Shown in pieces: positions 22,590 through 29,609 of a DNA stretch of 40,005 nt (the stretch's first letter is position 1; every line of letters starts with the position of its first letter). Source of the stretch: a virus; the IMG/VR virus record IMGVR_UViG_3300031261_000032, positions 1 to 40,005 of that record; one strand, written 5' to 3'. The notes below the pieces were generated by a model. It was not told the DNA's origin, did no database searches, and saw only the letters and a program-made list of their open reading frames with translations. The translations under genes and the position numbers were made by a program.

Positions 22590-23381
22590 ATGCGTGAAAT
22601 GTATGATATTGTATTAAAGAAATCTATATTTATTTTAGATAAAAAGTTAATGTCGGTTAGTCGAGAACTTGGTCTGGATTATACTGCAGTCTCCAAACTT
22701 CTACACAAAGAACAATTCCACGTAGTTGGTAGATATATACTACCAGAGAATAAAGATAAGATATTTACTTTAGTTAATTATGATACTGGTGAAGAGTATG
22801 ACTGTATAACTAATAAGAGTTTAAAACATCATTTTAATCAAGAACTTACAGAGAATGAAATTAAGTATGTATATGAATTATTATCTGGCAGGCAATATTT
22901 AGCTTCTATTTGTGATCGAGCTCTTATTAAGAAGGGTGTAATTAAAGATGGAAATTTCGTTAATATCAAAGCTTCTTCTATTAGATATAATAAGGAAAGA
23001 GAAGCACAGTTATATCGATGTACAACTGCCAGAGATTTGAGAGGCAGGTTGGCTAATATAATACAAGCAGTAATAAATAAAAGAAAAAACTCAGCCATAA
23101 AATCATTAGTTGGTTGCACTTATAATGAATTAGCTCAACATCTATCTAATCGATTTACTTCACAAATGACTTGGGGTAACTATGGAGAATGGGTAGTGGA
23201 CCATATAATACCGTTGTCATTGTTCGATTTAAGTAATAAAGAAGAAGTATTAAGAGCTAATCACTATACTAATTTACAACCTTTATGGTCTTCTAAAAAT
23301 ATTGCTGAGAAATACGGTGAGTTTAATTATATCAGCAATAGTGAGAAGAATTGTAAGAATATACTAGGCGGAAGAATTTAA
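22590..23381 (+). CDS. HNH homing-type endonuclease
   Basis: This 263-residue protein has in its C-terminal third the typical block MTWGNYGEWVVDHIIPLSLF, then NHYTNLQPLWSSKNIAEKYG: His of DHIIP, Asn of TNLQPL and the final catalytic Asn/His region of HNH endonucleases. The N-terminal half contains a probable helix-turn-helix (SVSRELGLDYTAVSKLLHKE). It is a free-standing mobile endonuclease, ending just before tRNA-Gln, and probably spreads into conserved tRNA-rich sites. Confidence 0.85.
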   Translation: MREMYDIVLKKSIFILDKKLMSVSRELGLDYTAVSKLLHKEQFHVVGRYILPENKDKIFTLVNYDTGEEYDCITNKSLKHHFNQELTENEIKYVYELLSGRQYLASICDRALIKKGVIKDGNFVNIKASSIRYNKEREAQLYRCTTARDLRGRLANIIQAVINKRKNSAIKSLVGCTYNELAQHLSNRFTSQMTWGNYGEWVVDHIIPLSLFDLSNKEEVLRANHYTNLQPLWSSKNIAEKYGEFNYISNSEKNCKNILGGRI

Positions 23382-23382
23382 T

Positions 23383-23456
23383 TGGGATGTTGCATAATGG
23401 TAGTGCCAGGGTCTTTGGAGCCTTAGGTGAAGGTTCGATTCCTTCCATCCCAGCCA
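23383..23456 (+). tRNA. tRNA-Gln(TTG)
   Basis: Acceptor TGGGATG/CATCCCA (U1 as typical for Gln), anticodon stem AGGGT/GCCTT with loop CTTTGGA, T-loop TTCGATT, encoded GCCA. It starts just after the HNH gene stop. Confidence 0.9.
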
Positions 23457-23458
23457 TT

Positions 23459-23664
23459 TACAATATAAACGAAATCAAGTCACGTCAATATTAACTGAAG
23501 GTACGTTGCTCTGGCTCTATGTATCAACTAGAATAAGTTAATAAATCCCCGAAATTTATAGAGATAAAGTACGGGCAGAACCTCATTGAAAGACCACCCT
23601 TTAAAGCAATTTTATTGTGTAGACTAGGTGGGAGTTAAGCTAGAGTTGTGCCTAGCATATTGTA
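23459..23664 (+). ncRNA. Candidate structured RNA following tRNA-Gln
   Basis: No gene is seen in 23457-23689. Bases 23459-23466 (TACAATAT) pair with 23657-23664 (ATATTGTA). Internal helices include CTCTAT/ATAGAG (23515-23520 with 23558-23563) or the competing ATAAAT/ATTTAT, and CTAGG/CCTAG (23624-23628 with 23651-23655). It starts three bases after a tRNA. I do not recognise its family. Confidence 0.4.
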
Positions 23665-23689
23665 TTTAAAACCATAAAACCATAAAACT

Positions 23690-24142
23690 ATGAAACGACC
23701 TACAAGAAAAGCAACATTAGAAGATTCAGTAACGTATATTCTAGCAGAGATTAAAGAATTAGAAGCTTGTCAATATCTGCTTACGCAGATCATTTATAAA
23801 CTTACTAATGATTATGCACCGGATGATACTCTTTCTGATAGTGTAGCTAAGATAACTGAAAGAATAACTCGTAAAAAGTGCAGGCTGTTTGAACAATTAG
23901 CCACAATTTCTGTTCTTAGCCCAACTGCTGAAGCTAAGTTAAAACAAAGATTAATCGATAAATTAAATAAATCTGGTTCATATTTCAGCAATTTTGTTAA
24001 TCAATCTTGGACTGATATCTCTACCAACCCTGAAGAATTAAAGCAAACTATAAAAGATCAGATGAGTAAAGCATTACAAGTAAGAGAGGATGAGGTAGAT
24101 ATGATAGCAGTACCTAAAAGGAAGTTAGAACCAGATCTATGA
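23690..24142 (+). CDS. Tagged helical protein, 150 residues
   Basis: Mainly helical, with KATLEDSVTYILAEIKELEA and several amphipathic helices. A repeated AAAACCATA leader lies just upstream, typical of the A-rich starts here. No enzymatic motif. It ends PKRKLEPDL and overlaps the Cys-repeat gene by ATGA. Confidence 0.7.
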   Translation: MKRPTRKATLEDSVTYILAEIKELEACQYLLTQIIYKLTNDYAPDDTLSDSVAKITERITRKKCRLFEQLATISVLSPTAEAKLKQRLIDKLNKSGSYFSNFVNQSWTDISTNPEELKQTIKDQMSKALQVREDEVDMIAVPKRKLEPDL

Positions 24143-24594
24143 AGATAACTAAACGAGAAAATGATAGATGGTATGACGAAAACAATAATAGTTGGGAAAC
24201 TAAAAAATTAGCTACTTTACACTCACCTACCCTAACTAATTGTAGTTGGTGTGGTGGTTGTAGAGATTGTAGAGATTGTAGAGATTGTAGAGATTGTAGA
24301 GATTGTAGTAATTGTAGTGATTGTAGTAATTGTAGTTGGTGTGGTGGTTGTAGTTATTGTATTTGTTGTAATCAGTGTATAAGTTGTAGTTATTGTAGTG
24401 GTTGTAGTAATTGTAGTTATTGTAGTCATTGTAATAATTGTAGTGATTGTGGTTATTGTCATTATTGTAGAAAATGTGAAAATTGTTATCTCGTTAGTAG
24501 TCTTGAAAATTACGCCCCACTTCTTAAATTTGAACCATCTTCAACTAGACCAGAATTAGATATTAATGATAGAAAACTAGAACCAGATCTATGA
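24139..24594 (+). CDS. (Cys-x-x)n repeat protein, about 27 repeats
   Basis: This 151-residue member has head MKITKRENDRWYDENNNSW. Its repeat contains five consecutive identical C-R-D triplets encoded by five exact copies of TGTAGAGAT (24259-24303), a sign of recent slippage. The C-terminal spacer matches the 21421 copy. The tag is NDRKLEPDL. It is directly followed by another family member. Confidence 0.85.
   Translation: MKITKRENDRWYDENNNSWETKKLATLHSPTLTNCSWCGGCRDCRDCRDCRDCRDCSNCSDCSNCSWCGGCSYCICCNQCISCSYCSGCSNCSYCSHCNNCSDCGYCHYCRKCENCYLVSSLENYAPLLKFEPSSTRPELDINDRKLEPDL
24259..24303 (+). repeat. Five exact tandem copies of a 9-base unit
   Basis: The unit TGTAGAGAT (Cys-Arg-Asp) occurs five times without a base change, inside a longer, less exact 9-base periodic tract. 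Confidence 0.95.
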
Positions 24595-24965
24595 AGATAA
24601 CTAAACGAGAAAATGATAGATGGTATGACGAAAACAATAATAGCTGGGATAGTGAAGAACTAGCTACTTTCTATTCACCTACCCTAACTACTTGTAGTTA
24701 TTGTAGTGGTTGTAGTTATTGTAGTAATTGTAGTAGTTGTAGAGATTGTAGTTATTGTAATCTTTGTAATGATTGTACTCGTTGTACTAATTGTGATTAT
24801 TGTGATAATTGTAGTCATTGTGGTTATTGTAGTGATTGTAGTGATTGTTTAGGTTTATATAATTATCGAGATAAAGAAAATTTAGAACCTCAAGTAAGAA
24901 TATTACCTCCAACATCAAGAATAGAATTAGATATTAATGATAGGAAATTAGAACCAGACTTATGA
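24591..24965 (+). CDS. (Cys-x-x)n repeat protein, about 17 repeats
   Basis: This 124-residue member, tandem to the 24139 gene, shares its head (MKITKRENDRWYDENNNSW) but has only about 17 triplets and a different spacer (LGLYNYRDKENLEPQVRI) before the tag NDRKLEPDL. It overlaps the next gene by ATGA. Confidence 0.85.
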   Translation: MKITKRENDRWYDENNNSWDSEELATFYSPTLTTCSYCSGCSYCSNCSSCRDCSYCNLCNDCTRCTNCDYCDNCSHCGYCSDCSDCLGLYNYRDKENLEPQVRILPPTSRIELDINDRKLEPDL

Positions 24966-25171
24966 CTATAGATCAAAGAATAACTAGATTGGAGAAGAAG
25001 GCTGGAAGGCCAGATTTACCAGGAACTACAATTAGTAGAATACTTTATAAGAAGAAAGGGTTTGGCTGGACTGTAGGAGTTGGAGCAATGCATTTATCTA
25101 GAATATGGTTTCATGCTAAAACTATAGAATCAGCACTATCCAAAGCTGAAAAACACTTTAAAATAAAATGA
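24962..25171 (+). CDS. Small basic protein preceding the DNA ligase
   Basis: This 69-residue basic protein contains DQRITRLEKKAGRPDLPG and a beta-like GFGWTVGVGAMHL segment. It overlaps the ligase gene by ATGA and could be a small nucleic-acid-binding partner, but there is no direct evidence. Confidence 0.6.
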   Translation: MTIDQRITRLEKKAGRPDLPGTTISRILYKKKGFGWTVGVGAMHLSRIWFHAKTIESALSKAEKHFKIK

Positions 25172-26316
25172 CTAAATTTAATACACTTTATAAGCGGGCT
25201 AGTAATGGGAAGATACAGGAATGGACCATAGTTGTAGATGATAATTCTTACATAGTTACGGAAGGCATGAAAGATGGAAAGCTAACTACTACCGCTCCTC
25301 ATACATGTGAAGGTAAGAATCCTGGAAAGAAGAATGAAACTTTAGCAACAGAACAAGCTCTGAAAGAAGCCAAAGCAGTTTATGATAAGAAACTTCGTAG
25401 AGGTTATGTAGAAAGTATTGGTGACGTTGATAATACTACTTTTGAAAAACCTATGAAAGGTTCTAAGTTTCAGGATTATGAAAACGAAGTTGAATACCCT
25501 GTAGGTTATGACGATAAAATTAATGGGGTGAACTTTAGAATTAAGGCTAAAGGGATTGAAAGTACGGGTGGGGAATTCTTTTTAACTGCTCCTCACATCA
25601 TTAATAGCCTAAAACCTTTATTCACTAAGTATCCAAATCTAGTATTGATGGGTGAAGGTTATAATCCTAAAGCTGAGTTCCTTCATCAAATAACTGAGAT
25701 TCTTACAGTAACTAAGAAAAACAAAGACATTACACCAGAATTATTAGCATTAAGTGAGAAAGTTTGTGAATGCTGGTTATTTGATGGGTACGGCTTTGAT
25801 AATATTGATGAAAATACTAATTGGATGAAGAGGAGAGAAGCAGTTAAAAAATTAGTCAAAGGTTATAAGTATGTTTATGTTTTGCCTTATAAGACAGCTA
25901 ATAATAAGGCTGAGTTGGATATTGCTTTGGCTGAAAATAAGACTAGAGGTGGTGAAGGTCTTATGGTTCGTTGGAAAAATTGTGAGATAAAACATGGTAA
26001 AAGCAAATATCTACTCAAGCTAAAACATTGGGAAGATGAGGAGTTTGAATTGGTGGATTTCGCTCTAGGGAACGGAAATTGGAGCACATTTCCTAAAAAA
26101 GCAATTTTCAAATTACCTGAACCTTGTAAAGATAGAGATGGTAATATCTTAACTACTTTTGCATCCAATATAGAAGGAGGAGAAGAATATCTTGCTAAAT
26201 TATGGAAAGACCGTAAAGACTTGATAGGTAAGAAATTTACTGTGAAATACCAGCTTAAAAGTGCTTATGGTATTCCTCAAATTCCTTGGTTAATTGTACC
26301 TAGAACATATGAATAA
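25168..26316 (+). CDS. ATP-dependent DNA ligase
   Basis: In this 382-residue protein the nucleotidyltransferase motifs appear in order: motif I DDKINGV with Lys117 as the adenylated residue, motif III-like LMGEGY (Glu163), motif IV GGEGLMVRW (Glu263) and motif V YLLKLKHW (Lys284/Lys286). An OB-fold-like C-terminal region follows (FTVKYQLKSAYGIPQIP). The N-terminal 80 residues (YKRASNGKIQEWTIVVDDNS) form an extra beta domain, WGR-like, seen in some phage ligases. It seals nicks in replication and repair. Motif I has Asn where Asp is usual (K-x-N-G). Confidence 0.85.
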   Translation: MTKFNTLYKRASNGKIQEWTIVVDDNSYIVTEGMKDGKLTTTAPHTCEGKNPGKKNETLATEQALKEAKAVYDKKLRRGYVESIGDVDNTTFEKPMKGSKFQDYENEVEYPVGYDDKINGVNFRIKAKGIESTGGEFFLTAPHIINSLKPLFTKYPNLVLMGEGYNPKAEFLHQITEILTVTKKNKDITPELLALSEKVCECWLFDGYGFDNIDENTNWMKRREAVKKLVKGYKYVYVLPYKTANNKAELDIALAENKTRGGEGLMVRWKNCEIKHGKSKYLLKLKHWEDEEFELVDFALGNGNWSTFPKKAIFKLPEPCKDRDGNILTTFASNIEGGEEYLAKLWKDRKDLIGKKFTVKYQLKSAYGIPQIPWLIVPRTYE

Positions 26317-26491
26317 ACAAATAATGAAACAAGCAGGGTTTACTGAAGAACTTAAACAAATAGAAGTAGGTAATTGTCCTATCTGTCGTAAACCGATAAA
26401 TTTAGAAGATTTCAGAAATGCTTTGTCTAAAAGAGAATATGAGATCTCGAAAATGTGTAATGCCTGTCAGGACTTAATCTTTGGCCCATGA
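26309..26491 (+). CDS. Small zinc-ribbon protein
   Basis: About 60 residues starting at ATG 26309, overlapping the ligase stop. The pairs C-P-I-C and C-N-A-C are spaced by about 30 residues, enough for one zinc ribbon. Unknown role; possibly a DNA- or protein-binding accessory of the ligase operon. Confidence 0.65.
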   Translation: MNKQIMKQAGFTEELKQIEVGNCPICRKPINLEDFRNALSKREYEISKMCNACQDLIFGP

Positions 26492-26494
26492 TTT

Positions 26495-26800
26495 ATGTGG
26501 ATAAAATGGAAATATAATGATCATGGCTGGCCTGATTTTAAAGAACTTGAGATCCCTGATGATTTTGATGGTTGTGATTCGATAGAGGATTATCTTTGTG
26601 AGCGCGGATATGTTCCAATAGGTATTAAAAGATTTCTGTCGAGTAAGATAAAGTGGGAGAAGATAGACCTTACTTCTCAAGAAATTAAAGCTAGAAAGAT
26701 AACTTCATTAAAGAATGAAATCCACTATCATACAATGTGTTTAGCTGACTATAAGAAAGAATTAGAGGAATTACTTAGAGATGATGTCAAAACCACTTAA
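26495..26800 (+). CDS. Unknown protein, 101 residues
   Basis: Trp- and Asp-rich N-terminus (MWIKWKYNDHGWPDFKELEI) followed by a C-terminal coiled-coil-like helix. No known motif. It overlaps the PTH2-like gene by 20 bases. Confidence 0.65.
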   Translation: MWIKWKYNDHGWPDFKELEIPDDFDGCDSIEDYLCERGYVPIGIKRFLSSKIKWEKIDLTSQEIKARKITSLKNEIHYHTMCLADYKKELEELLRDDVKTT

Positions 26801-27128
26801 AATGTATATCTTTGTGAGAAAATCGCTACCGTCCCACAAAGTAATTAGTGTAGCTCATGGTGTATTAATAGCGCATTTAAAATTCAGTCCACTCACACCT
26901 TTAGTATATAGTAATGAAAACCAGAGAGTATATAATGAATGGCTTAATACCTCATTTCGCAAAGTAGTATGTGAAGTGACTGATGCGGAGTTTACGGAGC
27001 TAAAGAAGGAATCTGATTATATAACAGTAACAGAATCAGCCTTACCTGGAGAAGAATTAACACTGGTATTCTGTCCTAGATATGAATGGCCGGTAAAGTT
27101 TAAAACTTACCCTTTATTCAATATATGA
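26781..27128 (+). CDS. PTH2-like protein (peptidyl-tRNA hydrolase fold)
   Basis: This 115-residue protein has the length and order of PTH2 proteins: first strand KMYIFVRKSLPSHK, helix VISVAHGVLIAH (PTH2 has a His at this helix), then W plus RKVVCEVTDAEFTEL, and a final LPGEELTLVFCPR strand. PTH2 recycles peptidyl-tRNA, so a phage-encoded version would fit a genome with many tRNA genes. Some catalytic details differ, so activity is uncertain. Confidence 0.6.
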   Translation: MMSKPLKMYIFVRKSLPSHKVISVAHGVLIAHLKFSPLTPLVYSNENQRVYNEWLNTSFRKVVCEVTDAEFTELKKESDYITVTESALPGEELTLVFCPRYEWPVKFKTYPLFNI

Positions 27129-27358
27129 TAAAAGTAACTATAATATACGTGGATAGCTGGTTACAAGGAAGTCATATGGTAAATTTAACTAAAATGGCTA
27201 GGGTTGAAGCCTCATCTATCAAAGCTATAATGGAATCTAAATATAGAGATTCGATTGTCTATATGTTTGAAGGTTGGCCGCTTATGGTAGGTGAAACGAT
27301 AGAAGACTTAAACAAATCTGAAATTATAACAATAAACGAAGACAGTACTAAAATATAA
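27125..27358 (+). CDS. Small unknown protein, 77 residues
   Basis: Alpha/beta, opening MIKVTIIYVDSWLQGSHMVN. It overlaps the PTH2-like gene by ATGA and precedes tRNA-Leu. No motif and no tag. Confidence 0.6.
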   Translation: MIKVTIIYVDSWLQGSHMVNLTKMARVEASSIKAIMESKYRDSIVYMFEGWPLMVGETIEDLNKSEIITINEDSTKI

Positions 27359-27369
27359 ATAATTAACTT

Positions 27370-27446
27370 GGGTGAGTAGACCAGTGGAAGGAGTCACATG
27401 TCTTAGGAACATGGCAGGGTGGGTTCGAATCCCATCTCACCCACCA
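27370..27446 (+). tRNA. tRNA-Leu(TAG) with short variable arm
   Basis: Acceptor GGGTGAG/CTCACCC, anticodon stem CATGT/ACATG with loop CTTAGGA, T-stem GTGGG/CCCAT with loop TTCGAAT, encoded ACCA. The variable region is only about five bases, whereas bacterial Leu tRNAs normally carry a long variable arm. Confidence 0.8.
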
Positions 27447-27475
27447 AACTAATAACAACAATAATAACTAAACTT

Positions 27476-28186
27476 ATGGAACAAACATTACAATTACAAC
27501 ATTTAACAAATAATTCTGACAGCGCATTACCTTCTTTCTCTACTTTTACTGAACCAGGTATGTCACAATCAGAGCTATTACTAACTAGAATAGATACTCT
27601 GGAAGCTGGGATTAGGGAGATTAAAAATATAGGAGCAACTATAGATAAAACGTTAAATAGTATACTTGATTTGATTGAACTTAAAGAAGCTAATCAACCA
27701 GCTACTACTGAAAACTTTACGCTAACTCCTACACCATCAACTAACGATGTAGCAGTTTCAATTATACCTACAGCAACTAAAAAATTGCTTAAGAAGGCAG
27801 AACAAGAAGGTGTTGTAGAAAAAATGCATGATGCTTTTTCAAATAATCCAATATTGAATGCTAATAAAAATAAATTGGTTCACGCATCTCTACATAAATT
27901 GTTTGTATTGTCCTTGGTATTTGATGGCCGCTTTTCGAGTCAAGATGCTAAGAAGGCCTTGTTAGAATATGGCTTCAATTATGCTGAACAAAATGGACCT
28001 ACCGCCTTATTACATGATTTTGCTAAACGAGATTGGTTGACCGAAGTTGCACCTGGAGATACTACTCAGAATAAAAAACTTTCGTTCTATATCGTGAATC
28101 AAAAAATCCTCTCTGTTATTGCAATATTGTTAAACCCGGCTATTTTTATTGAATTGTATGATGATAGTAGAATAACTACTGCATAG
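27476..28186 (+). CDS. Unknown protein, 236 residues
   Basis: The start 27476 is chosen because the longer frame starts inside tRNA-Leu. A probable coiled coil (ELLLTRIDTLEAGIREIKNI) is followed by a Thr/Pro-rich linker and a helical C-terminal domain with LHKLFVLSLVFDGRFSSQDA. It resembles a structural or regulatory protein, but no family is recognised. It ends in TAG, 17 bases before a TGA that precedes an orphan tag relic. Confidence 0.65.
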   Translation: MEQTLQLQHLTNNSDSALPSFSTFTEPGMSQSELLLTRIDTLEAGIREIKNIGATIDKTLNSILDLIELKEANQPATTENFTLTPTPSTNDVAVSIIPTATKKLLKKAEQEGVVEKMHDAFSNNPILNANKNKLVHASLHKLFVLSLVFDGRFSSQDAKKALLEYGFNYAEQNGPTALLHDFAKRDWLTEVAPGDTTQNKKLSFYIVNQKILSVIAILLNPAIFIELYDDSRITTA

Positions 28187-28202
28187 TTCTACATAATAGT
28201 GA

Positions 28203-28235
28203 TTTAATAATCGAAGACTAGACCCTTTCTTATGA
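28203..28235 (+). pseudogene. Orphan C-terminal tag relic
   Basis: Between the 27476 gene and the next Cys-repeat gene, a stretch preceded by an in-frame stop reads F-N-N-R-R-L-D-P-F-L-stop. That is the shared tag with no gene attached, and its TGA overlaps the next ATG. It looks like the 3' remnant of a lost tagged gene. Confidence 0.75.
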
Positions 28236-28639
28236 CAATAACAAAAATAGCTAATAGATGGTATGACGAAAACAATAATAGCTGGTTATCAGAAGAAGCA
28301 GCTACTCAATACTCACTTACCCTAACTAATTGTAGTAGGTGTAGTGATTGTAGTAATTGTATTGATTGTAGAGATTGTAGTAATTGGTGTAGTAATTGTA
28401 ATAATTGTAGAGATTGTAGTTATTGTATATATTGTAGTGATTGTAGTTATTGTATATATTGTATTGATTGTAATATTTGTAGTGATTGTAGTAGTTGTAT
28501 TAATTGTAGTAATTGTAGTGATTGTAGAGATTGTAGTAGTTGTATTGATTGTAGTGATTGTACTAATAATAAGAAGTATGAACCAGTAACTAGACCATTT
28601 ATAGACTGTACTAACAGACTATTAGAACCAGATTTATGA
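28232..28639 (+). CDS. (Cys-x-x)n repeat protein, about 25 repeats
   Basis: This 135-residue member has head MTITKIANRWYDENNNSW (as in the 9293 gene) and about 25 triplets with one inserted Trp (C-S-N-W-C) that shifts the register. The spacer TNNKKYEPVTRPFIDC and tag TNRLLEPDL match the 29178 copy. It overlaps the next gene by ATGA. Confidence 0.85.
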   Translation: MTITKIANRWYDENNNSWLSEEAATQYSLTLTNCSRCSDCSNCIDCRDCSNWCSNCNNCRDCSYCIYCSDCSYCIYCIDCNICSDCSSCINCSNCSDCRDCSSCIDCSDCTNNKKYEPVTRPFIDCTNRLLEPDL

Positions 28640-28884
28640 CAAATATCACAGTACGAGATAAATATGACCAATCTATAGAAGTAGGAAATAATGTTATAGT
28701 AAAGTATTATGGCAGTATTTATAAAGGAACTGTCATTAATATTAAACTAATAAATAGTACTGGGACTAGTACCAGTGATTTTTGTGCTCATTTAAGAGAT
28801 TATTGGATTAAAGTTATCATCCATTCACCTATTAGAGGAGATAAAGAGATAACTAGTAAATCAGGAGAAATAATAAGAATATGA
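28636..28884 (+). CDS. SH3-like small barrel protein without tag
   Basis: This 82-residue protein has VRDKYDQSIEVGNNVIVKYY then KGTVINIKLI, the same barrel pattern as the tagged GDxV proteins. It ends SGEIIRI with no tag. It overlaps both neighbours by four bases. Confidence 0.65.
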   Translation: MTNITVRDKYDQSIEVGNNVIVKYYGSIYKGTVINIKLINSTGTSTSDFCAHLRDYWIKVIIHSPIRGDKEITSKSGEIIRI

Positions 28885-29153
28885 AATATAATCTAGTTCA
28901 AATTCGTAGTCATATAAAGAATCAACTTCGTGTTTCCTTTGAAGAAATTGAAATAGAAGGTGAAGTAATAGAAATCAGTTCACCAATGAATACTGGATTT
29001 TATTATTGCCTGGCTAAAAGAGGCAAGAAATATGCTTTTGATAGATTAAAGAAACATTTAATAAAAATGTATGATAAAGAAATTACAAAGATAACAAAAG
29101 AGTTAGACATGCTTAAAGCCGTAGAATATCCACATCGAAAAATAAGACATTAA
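28881..29153 (+). CDS. Unknown small protein next to a tag relic
   Basis: A 90-residue basic protein with a beta-rich start (RVSFEEIEIEGEVIEISSP) and helical end. Its TAA lies inside an orphan tag sequence in another frame (29146-29181), so it may have replaced most of a former Cys-repeat gene. Confidence 0.65.
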   Translation: MKYNLVQIRSHIKNQLRVSFEEIEIEGEVIEISSPMNTGFYYCLAKRGKKYAFDRLKKHLIKMYDKEITKITKELDMLKAVEYPHRKIRH

Positions 29154-29181
29154 TGATAGAAAGTTGGAACCAGACTTATGA
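29146..29181 (+). pseudogene. Orphan C-terminal tag relic (D-I-N-D-R-K-L-E-P-D-L)
   Basis: In the +1 frame relative to the preceding gene, the bases read D-I-N-D-R-K-L-E-P-D-L-stop, identical to the ends of the 21421, 24139 and 24591 genes. An in-frame stop lies just upstream, so no gene is attached. Ribosomal +1 slippage near the end of the 28881 gene could in principle add this tag. Confidence 0.75.
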
Positions 29182-29609
29182 CAATAACAAAAAGAGCTGA
29201 TAGATGGTATGACGAAAACGGTAATAGTTGGATAACTGAAGAACTAGCTACTACTGACTCTCCTACCCTAACTAATTGTTATAATTGTAGAGGTTGTAGT
29301 AATTGTAGAGATTGTAGTTATTGTATATATTGTAGTGATTGTAGTAATTGTATTAGTTGTATTAGTTGTAGTGATTGTAGTAATTGTAGTAATTGTTATA
29401 GTTGTATTGATTGTAGTAATTGTAGTGATTGTTATAGTTGTAGAGATTGTAGTAGTTGTATTGATTGTAGTAGTTGTAGTGGTTGTAGAGATTGTAGTAA
29501 TTGTAATAATTGTATTTATTGTAGTGATTGTACTAATAATAAGAAGTATGAACCAGTAACTAGACCATTTATAGACTGTACTAACAGACTATTAGAACCA
29601 GATTTATGA
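29178..29609 (+). CDS. (Cys-x-x)n repeat protein, about 28 repeats
   Basis: This 143-residue member has head MTITKRADRWYDENGNSW and about 28 triplets without interruption, rich in C-I-D, C-S-D and C-S-N. The spacer and tag TNRLLEPDL are the same as in the 28232 copy. It overlaps the ATP-grasp gene by ATGA. Confidence 0.85.
   Translation: MTITKRADRWYDENGNSWITEELATTDSPTLTNCYNCRGCSNCRDCSYCIYCSDCSNCISCISCSDCSNCSNCYSCIDCSNCSDCYSCRDCSSCIDCSSCSGCRDCSNCNNCIYCSDCTNNKKYEPVTRPFIDCTNRLLEPDL

Noticed and set aside
24139-24965. CRISPR-like array from repeated short units
   Set aside because: Units are 9 bases without spacers, are in frame with a conserved protein, and there are no cas genes. The Cas4-like gene at 13759 is alone.
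28203-29181. Integron-like cassette array with tag DNA as recombination site
   Set aside because: No integrase and no inverted-repeat attC-like fold in the tag DNA. Tag codons differ synonymously. Shuffling by homologous recombination explains the mosaics.
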